A stretch of DNA of 41,840 nt from Polynucleobacter meluiroseus (GTDB lineage Bacteria > Pseudomonadota > Gammaproteobacteria > Burkholderiales > Burkholderiaceae), in contig CAMCUP010000017.1 in assembly GCA_945878885.1 (NCBI GenBank), positions 1-41,840 of the forward strand, in the 5' to 3' direction. Numbering within the stretch: the stretch's first letter is position 1; each line of letters begins with the position of its first letter. The notes beneath the pieces were generated by a model that was not told the DNA's origin, searched no databases, and saw only the letters and a program-made list of their open reading frames with translations. The translations under genes were made by a program, and so were the position numbers. Of the stretch, positions 36,888 to 41,840 are shown piece after piece.

Positions 36888-37796
36888 ATGAAAATATTAA
36901 TTGTTGGTGCTGGCGGCATTGGCGGTTACTTTGGCGCAAAACTGATTCAGGCTGGGGCAGATATTACGTATCTTCTGCGCCCTAACCGTCATGAGCATAT
37001 TCAAGCCAATGGCTTAACGATTGAAACACCTCGAGGCAGTTTTCTCAGTCATCCACAGTCAATTACTATAGATCAATTAACGCCTATCTATGATCTGGTT
37101 ATTTTAGCGCCGAAAGCATTTGATTTAGATCATTGCTTAAAAGACTTTGCAAATATTGGCCCCAAAGCTGTATTTTTACCATTCTTAAATGGTTTTACGC
37201 ACCTTAACACCTTAGATCAAGAATTTGGTAGAGCGCGAGTGATGGGCGGAGTAGCGCATATTGCAGCAACGATTACTGCTACTGGCTCGGTAAAGCAATT
37301 AAGTGATTTGCATATCCTGACAGTCGGGCATCGTGACCCTGAACATGAGATCTTAGCAAGAGCATTTTTTGCGCTATGTCAAAAAGCCGATTTTGATCAT
37401 GTTTATAGCGAGCAGATTGAACAAGCTTTGTGGGATAAATGGGTTTTCTTAGCTACTTTAGCGGGCATGACAACCCTTTGTCAAGGCTCGGTTGGGCAAA
37501 TTGTCGCTACGCCCTATGGCCAAGAATTGGCCCTCGAAATGTATGCAGAATGTTGCGCGATTGCGCAAGCGACTGGATTTTCAATAGTAGCGCAAGCACG
37601 TAAAAAGGCTACCGAGCTCTTAACCCAAGCAGGCTCGGTCTTTACAGCCTCAATGCTTCGAGATTTATTAGCCAAACAAAATACAGAGCACGAACATATT
37701 TTGGGTCAGATGATTCAAAAAGGAATTACCCAAAATATCTCCTGCCTATTATTAAAGATGGCCTATACCCATATGGCGATGTCAGCGAAGCAGTAA
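36888..37796 (+). CDS. Ketopantoate reductase-family protein (PanE/ApbA-like)
   Basis: A protein of 302 residues with the N-terminal NADPH motif I-L-I-V-G-A-G-G-I-G-G-Y-F-G and the C-terminal helical domain including D-K-W-V-F-L-A-T-L-A-G-M-T. The known PanE reaction is reduction of 2-dehydropantoate to pantoate for CoA synthesis, but many paralogues act on other 2-oxoacids. Placement after a dioxygenase and an unknown gene, rather than with panB or panC, leaves the substrate open. It is convergent with dctM, 23 bases away. Confidence 0.88.
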   Translation: MKILIVGAGGIGGYFGAKLIQAGADITYLLRPNRHEHIQANGLTIETPRGSFLSHPQSITIDQLTPIYDLVILAPKAFDLDHCLKDFANIGPKAVFLPFLNGFTHLNTLDQEFGRARVMGGVAHIAATITATGSVKQLSDLHILTVGHRDPEHEILARAFFALCQKADFDHVYSEQIEQALWDKWVFLATLAGMTTLCQGSVGQIVATPYGQELALEMYAECCAIAQATGFSIVAQARKKATELLTQAGSVFTASMLRDLLAKQNTEHEHILGQMIQKGITQNISCLLLKMAYTHMAMSAKQ

Positions 37797-37819
37797 AAAA
37801 GTATTCTCAATCGAGCTTT

Positions 37820-39703
37820 CTAGCCACCATAAAGAAACTTCGGTAACCACAGCGTCATGCCTGGCCAAATATACATAAAGACCATGCACGCAATTACGAT
37901 AAACATATAAGGCATCATGCCCGCAAAAATCTGATTGAGCGTGACACCTGGCGGTGATACCCCTTTGAGATAGAAGGCTGACATTGCAACCGGTGGCGAT
38001 AAGAAAGCGGCTTGTAAATTCACAAAGACCAAGGTACCCCATAACAAAGGATCGATTTGGAAGTGCGCCAACAACGGCAAGAAAATTGGCACGAAAATCA
38101 CAATAATCTCAGTCCACTCTAAAGGCCAGCCAAGGAAGAAAATAATTGCTTGTGAAAGCAGCATAAACTGAATCGGCGTCAGATCTAACATAAGCACCCA
38201 TTTTTCAATGATCGATTGGCCACCTAGGATTGTAAAAACAGCAGAGAACAAAGCTGATCCGACAAATAACCAACATACCATGGACGTTGTTTTGGCAGTA
38301 AGAAAGACGGCCTGTTTAGTGCGATCAAAGTTTAAAGTGCCAGCTTGATATGCCAGAATAAACGCACCAAATGCTCCTACCGCAGCTGATTCTGTTGCCG
38401 TAGTAATGCCCAATAAGATCACCGCTAAAACCAAAATAGTGAGAAGACCTAAAGGCATTACTGACTCAATTAACAGTTTCAGAATCTCAAACTGATCTTC
38501 ATCTAGCTTAATGTAGTAGTAGATGAGCAACAAGAGTAAGAGCACTGAGCTTAATCCAAAATACAGTTCAAAGTTTTCCGGCGGACCAACAGCAGCTTCA
38601 GGTTCGGCAGCGCCAGCAGTTGGTGCATCACCAGCAGCAGCATCTAGAGCAACTAACGGGGCATCAGCTTCTTCAACCTCTTTAGTTTTAACGTTGTTGG
38701 AGGTTGCATCTAGTGAGACCAAGCCTTCTTCTACAGGCGCAGCTTTATCAGCAGTAGCAACTTTAGCAACCTGAGTGGCTACGGGAACATTTTGCGCATC
38801 ACGTTCAGCTTGCTGATGGATGATGACATACCACCAAACTCCCCATAAAGTGACTGCAGCAAGAGTGAACGGGGTTAAGGCCGCTAATACATTTTTAAAA
38901 ATTTTTCCAAAGGAGAGGCGTGCATCAACAGGCGCATTGAAAAACTTCGCCGGTGCAAATAGCGCTTTAAAAGTTGCCACAAACATATTGTGTGAATACT
39001 GCTCACGCAAGAAACGGATAGGCGCTGGAATAGGTACCTGTTGTTTTTCAGGGGGCAGTTTAGGCGCTACTTTAGGATTTATTAAAGCCCAGCCAATGAT
39101 GTAAACCAAATATAAAAATGCGAGAAAGAAGCCTGGCACCATCGCAGCTGCATACAGTTTCACCACCGATTGACCAGCGACCGCTGCGTACACAATAATC
39201 ATTACTGAAGGCGGAATCAAAATACCCAAGGTACCACCAGCAGTAATAACACCAGCTGCTAAGCGAGTATCGTAACCGGCATTCAACATGGGTTTCATGG
39301 CGATCACGCCCATTAGCACTACAACTGCACCAACTAGACCGCTGGCAATACCCCAAAATGTACAAACAATTAAGGTTGCGACAGCAAGCGATGCAGGTAC
39401 GCGACGAAAGGCAAGCTGAATGCTATAGAACATTTTATCAACTAATGCCCCTCGCTCCATTACATAGCCCATTAAAACAAATAAGGGAATGGACAACAGG
39501 ACATCGTTGGTCATACCTCCAAACGTTCTTTGCACCATGAGAGTAAATACTTTATTTGCGGCCCAGCTTTGGGATGGGTCATAAAACGCGGCAAAACCAA
39601 ACATCATGCCTAGGCCCATTAAGGTAAATGCAGTTGGGAAGCCTAGCATAATCACCACGATAATCAGGCCCAACATACTTAGGCCAAGTAATGGATCACT
39701 CAT
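37820..39703 (-). CDS. dctM: TRAP transporter large permease (DctM/FcbT3-like) with a large central insertion
   Basis: A protein of 627 residues, about 200 longer than a usual DctM. The first half (1-210) and last part (410-627) are standard, with the G-x-x-x-A-T-E-S-A-A-V-G-A-F motif near 432-445. In between, about 225-410, lie a basic loop, one extra hydrophobic segment (273-296), a stretch rich in Ala, Pro, Asp and Glu (299-378), and a second hydrophobic segment (379-398). The Na+-coupled permease works with DctQ and the DctP binding protein encoded upstream. The start overlaps dctQ by 8 bases. Confidence 0.92.
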   Translation of the reverse strand: MSDPLLGLSMLGLIIVVIMLGFPTAFTLMGLGMMFGFAAFYDPSQSWAANKVFTLMVQRTFGGMTNDVLLSIPLFVLMGYVMERGALVDKMFYSIQLAFRRVPASLAVATLIVCTFWGIASGLVGAVVVLMGVIAMKPMLNAGYDTRLAAGVITAGGTLGILIPPSVMIIVYAAVAGQSVVKLYAAAMVPGFFLAFLYLVYIIGWALINPKVAPKLPPEKQQVPIPAPIRFLREQYSHNMFVATFKALFAPAKFFNAPVDARLSFGKIFKNVLAALTPFTLAAVTLWGVWWYVIIHQQAERDAQNVPVATQVAKVATADKAAPVEEGLVSLDATSNNVKTKEVEEADAPLVALDAAAGDAPTAGAAEPEAAVGPPENFELYFGLSSVLLLLLLIYYYIKLDEDQFEILKLLIESVMPLGLLTILVLAVILLGITTATESAAVGAFGAFILAYQAGTLNFDRTKQAVFLTAKTTSMVCWLFVGSALFSAVFTILGGQSIIEKWVLMLDLTPIQFMLLSQAIIFFLGWPLEWTEIIVIFVPIFLPLLAHFQIDPLLWGTLVFVNLQAAFLSPPVAMSAFYLKGVSPPGVTLNQIFAGMMPYMFIVIACMVFMYIWPGMTLWLPKFLYGG

Positions 39704-40364
39704 GGTTTATCTCCTTGGTTTGGCCAATGCGGTGGTGTGCGGCTTCATCAATAGCTTTAGCATTTTTCATGGCCATTTGACGAGCTTCTTCATCAACGTG
39801 GGTTGAGGCTGCTAGTTGTTGTTCAATTACATCAATTTCTGCAGCATCTTTTAAGCGTGGCGGCCATTCGCCAGTTTGTAAGCAAACAATGCAGCGCAAA
39901 ATTTCGACACAACCTTGGAGGAGCACGAAGGCACCAGCTATCGGAATAATGGTTTTAAAGGGATATAGTGGCGGCCCATTGGCAATTAATGTAGTGTGCT
40001 CGCCAATACGCCATGATTCACCTGCATAGGTATAGCCGGCATATACTAAAGCTGTAATGCCAGGCAAGAAAAAGGTAATGTATAGAATTAAGTCAAGAGT
40101 GGCTTGGGTGCGTGGTTTCATTGAGCCATAGAGGAAGTCGCCCCGTACGTGCCCATTTTGTGCCAAGGTATAGGCCCCGCACATCATAAAGAGAGTGCCG
40201 TAGGCCATGACAGATAATTCGCCAATCCAGGCTGAAGGGGCATTGAGAGCATAACGTCTTACTACATCGGTGCAGACCATGAGCATTAAAAGAATGATGA
40301 GCCATGAAGCGGCCTTACCAACATAGGTGCTGATCTCATCGACTCTTAGCATGAACTTATTCAT
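39696..40364 (-). CDS. dctQ: TRAP transporter small permease (DctQ-like)
   Basis: A protein of 222 residues with four membrane helices in the first 165 (S-W-L-I-I-L-L-M-L-M-V-C-T-D-V-V-R-R in helix 1, the G-A-Y-T-L segment in helix 2). A hydrophilic tail of about 50 residues follows (E-A-R-Q-M-A-M-K-N-A-K-A-I-D), longer than in typical DctQ. GAGGGG precedes the ATG. It assembles with DctM; the 8-base overlap implies coupled translation. Confidence 0.92.
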   Translation of the reverse strand: MNKFMLRVDEISTYVGKAASWLIILLMLMVCTDVVRRYALNAPSAWIGELSVMAYGTLFMMCGAYTLAQNGHVRGDFLYGSMKPRTQATLDLILYITFFLPGITALVYAGYTYAGESWRIGEHTTLIANGPPLYPFKTIIPIAGAFVLLQGCVEILRCIVCLQTGEWPPRLKDAAEIDVIEQQLAASTHVDEEARQMAMKNAKAIDEAAHHRIGQTKEINHE

Positions 40365-40420
40365 CTATTACACCCCTCTTTAAAACTTGACTAAATAACA
40401 TGACTATTAATCGCTATAAA

Positions 40421-40448
40421 AAAACCGGACGGGAAGCCGTCCGGTTTT
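40421..40448 (-). terminator. Strong hairpin with T-run between dctP and dctQ
   Basis: A perfect 12-bp inverted repeat, AAAACCGGACGG (40421-40432) and CCGTCCGGTTTT (40437-40448), has a 4-base loop. Read on the minus strand, the direction of the operon, the right arm runs into a stretch of eight T residues. It would end or attenuate transcription after dctP and leave dctQM at a lower level. Confidence 0.85.
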
Positions 40449-40481
40449 GCTACCAAATAAAACTATTTTAAATGAGGACGA

Positions 40482-41618
40482 TTAAGCTTTTGCTTGGCCA
40501 TCTTTGAAGTAATGGTCATAGGCAATCTTCATGTCAACATCGGTCAAGAGCTGCCAACGAACTGCGCGTTGAGCAAAGGCTTTTTGTGATTCAAGCACTT
40601 TCTTAAACATGGGGTTCTCAGCTGCCTTCTTCTCAATAATTTTGTCCCAGGCCTTCAACTGAGCGACCAAAATTGACTTCGGTGTAGCGTAAAACTTCAC
40701 CTTATCTTTGGTTTGCAACTCAACAAAGTCTTTTGAGTAGCGATCAATTGCTTTCCACGACATATCAGCTGAAGCTGCTTGGGTAGCGATTGCCAGAATT
40801 GAACGCAGATCGGGTGCTAATGAGTCATATTTTTTCTTATTAAAGATAATTTCAAATTGCTCTGAGCTTTGGTGAAAGCTTTGGAGCATATTGATTTTAG
40901 ATACATCGGGGAAGCCAAGTAAGCGATCTGAAGAAGCATTATTAAATTCAGCAGCATCTAAAAGACCACGATCCATCGCGGGAATAATATCGCCGCCAGG
41001 AAGAGCCTGAACTGACGCGCCCATATCGGTAAAGATTTCAATCGAGAGACCGACGGTACGGAACTTTAAACCCTTTAAGTCATCGGCTTTAGCAATTGGC
41101 TTCTTGAACCAACCTAGAGGCTGAGTTGGCATTGGGCCATATGGGAAAGAGACGACGTCTAACTTCAAGCCAGAGTAGATTTCATTAATGAGTTGTTGAC
41201 CACCACCATATTGGTTCCAAGACAAAACAGTATTGGCATCCATACCGAAAGCTGGGCCTGAACCCCACAGTGCTAAGGCAGCACTTTTACCGTACCAATA
41301 AGCTAAAACACCATGACCGCCATCTAATGTCCCGCTTGAAACTGCGTCGAGTAGATCAAAGGCTTTGACAACTGAACCAGCTGGTAGCACTTCAATTTTG
41401 AGTCGACCACCGGACATCGCATTGACCTTGGCAGCGTAGTCATTGGCATATTCATGAAAGATATCTTTCGTAGGCCAAGTAGACTGAAAGCGCAAGGTAA
41501 TAGTTTGAGCTTGTGCTTTCGAAATCATTGGGAATCCGAGAGCAGCTGCACCAACGGAGCCAGCAGCAGCACCTTTTAAGAATTTACGACGTGGAACTTG
41601 GTTTTTAATTTCAGACAT
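40482..41618 (-). CDS. dctP: TRAP transporter substrate-binding protein (COG4663 / TakP-FcbT1 type)
   Basis: A protein of 378 residues. The N-terminus has a twin-arginine signal (R-R-K-F-L-K at 10-15), a hydrophobic stretch and an A-Q-A cleavage site, so it is exported folded through Tat. The mature part has the COG4663 features Y-G-x-M-P-T-Q-P-L-G-W-F-K-K-P, G-L-K-F-R-T-V-G and P-G-G-D-I-I-P-A-M-D-R-G. Characterised members bind 2-oxoacids such as pyruvate and 2-oxobutyrate (TakP) or aromatic acids (FcbT1); the ligand here is not known. GGGAG precedes the ATG. It is the first gene of the operon. Confidence 0.92.
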   Translation of the reverse strand: MSEIKNQVPRRKFLKGAAAGSVGAAALGFPMISKAQAQTITLRFQSTWPTKDIFHEYANDYAAKVNAMSGGRLKIEVLPAGSVVKAFDLLDAVSSGTLDGGHGVLAYWYGKSAALALWGSGPAFGMDANTVLSWNQYGGGQQLINEIYSGLKLDVVSFPYGPMPTQPLGWFKKPIAKADDLKGLKFRTVGLSIEIFTDMGASVQALPGGDIIPAMDRGLLDAAEFNNASSDRLLGFPDVSKINMLQSFHQSSEQFEIIFNKKKYDSLAPDLRSILAIATQAASADMSWKAIDRYSKDFVELQTKDKVKFYATPKSILVAQLKAWDKIIEKKAAENPMFKKVLESQKAFAQRAVRWQLLTDVDMKIAYDHYFKDGQAKA

Positions 41619-41753
41619 TTAATTCTCCCAGATATTATTTTTTACTTCTTGATAGACAATCAATTCCTACAAGTGTGTAAGTATAAGACTTCATTTAAAT
41701 TAAAGCCTTCGGGAAAACCCTCAGATATGGGTTAAATAGCGGATTTATTGGTC

Positions 41754-41840
41754 CTAATCGACTGCTTTGACCATATCCTCTACGACCTTCTTGGCATCCC
41801 CGAAGACCATCATGGTTTTATCCATGTAGAAGAGTTCGTT
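41754..41840 (-). CDS. pntB: NAD(P) transhydrogenase beta subunit, C-terminal end (partial)
   Basis: The final 28 codons and TAG of a gene that continues beyond the window. The residues N-E-L-F-Y-M-D-K-T-M-M-V-F-G-D-A-K-K match the conserved NADP-binding C-terminus of PntB, where the G-D-A-K motif lies just before the end. PntB with PntA couples proton flow to NADPH formation at the inner membrane. The 135 bases between it and dctP hold no gene that I can see. Confidence 0.88.
   Translation of the reverse strand, partial: NELFYMDKTMMVFGDAKKVVEDMVKAVD

Noticed and set aside
38523..39104. Plus-strand open frames of 83 and 94 codons opposite dctM
   Set aside because: They arise from the Ala/Pro-rich composition of the DctM insertion on the other strand and have no start signals.

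Overview
The window looks like a chromosomal segment of a betaproteobacterium of the order Burkholderiales, most like a free-living freshwater Polynucleobacter. The reasons are the gene orders (recA-recX followed by sucCD, terC and a type IV pilin; ilvE / CHCC zinc finger / waaF; pgk-pyk-fba-purC-purE-purK-sua5), the AT-leaning codon use in otherwise Burkholderia-like proteins, and a COG4663-type TRAP transporter. This assignment comes from recognition of protein families, not from a database search.

Layout. Bases 1-1409 hold a tRNA-Met gene and a DUF3833 lipoprotein / DUF2878 membrane protein pair. 1431-3111 is the SOS-controlled recA-recX unit, with a LexA box upstream and a terminator-like hairpin inside recX. 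3203-6142 holds sucC, sucD and a terC-like gene broken by an in-frame TAA, closed by an intrinsic terminator. 6218-9728 is an accessory-looking stretch: a type IV pilin, a repeat-bearing proline-rich lipoprotein, a decayed copy of the moaC 3' end, an AT-rich glycosyltransferase-like gene and the intact moaC. 9752-14111 holds a BepA-like M48 protease, an NTF2-like protein, waaF, a CHCC zinc-finger protein and ilvE. 14298-21865 is a same-strand series of lower glycolysis and purine genes ending in a Sua5-type tRNA-modification gene, which overlaps dacB tail to tail. 23594-23956 is an HU gene with its terminator. 23959-27572 is a minus-strand signalling cassette: a degenerate EAL gene with an in-frame stop, a BvgA-like regulator and a hybrid kinase with HisKA, HATPase, REC and Hpt domains. 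27691-29915 is a CIRCE-controlled groES-groEL operon. 29991-33872 holds a DsbA-family protein, a stand-alone AceE-type 2-oxoacid dehydrogenase E1 and a divergent Lrp-type regulator, with two inverted repeats in their shared promoter region. 33895-37796 holds a COG4091 oxidoreductase, an EctD-like Fe(II)/2-oxoglutarate dioxygenase, an unknown protein and a PanE-like reductase. 37820-41618 is a dctP-dctQ-dctM TRAP operon on the minus strand, and the last 87 bases are the C-terminus of pntB.

Most of the window is housekeeping. The parts most worth a second look are the duplicated moaC 3' end enclosing a foreign-looking gene (8083-9248), the two genes interrupted by single TAA codons (terC and the EAL gene), the EAL/BvgA/BvgS-like cassette, the lone aceE-lrp pair close to a TRAP transporter of the 2-oxoacid-binding class, and the large insertion in DctM. 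I did not find a CRISPR array, an insertion sequence, a prophage or a recognisable defence system. The only gene-free stretch of about 300 bases is the EAL-groES divergent region (27573-27875), which carries the groE promoter and CIRCE operator.
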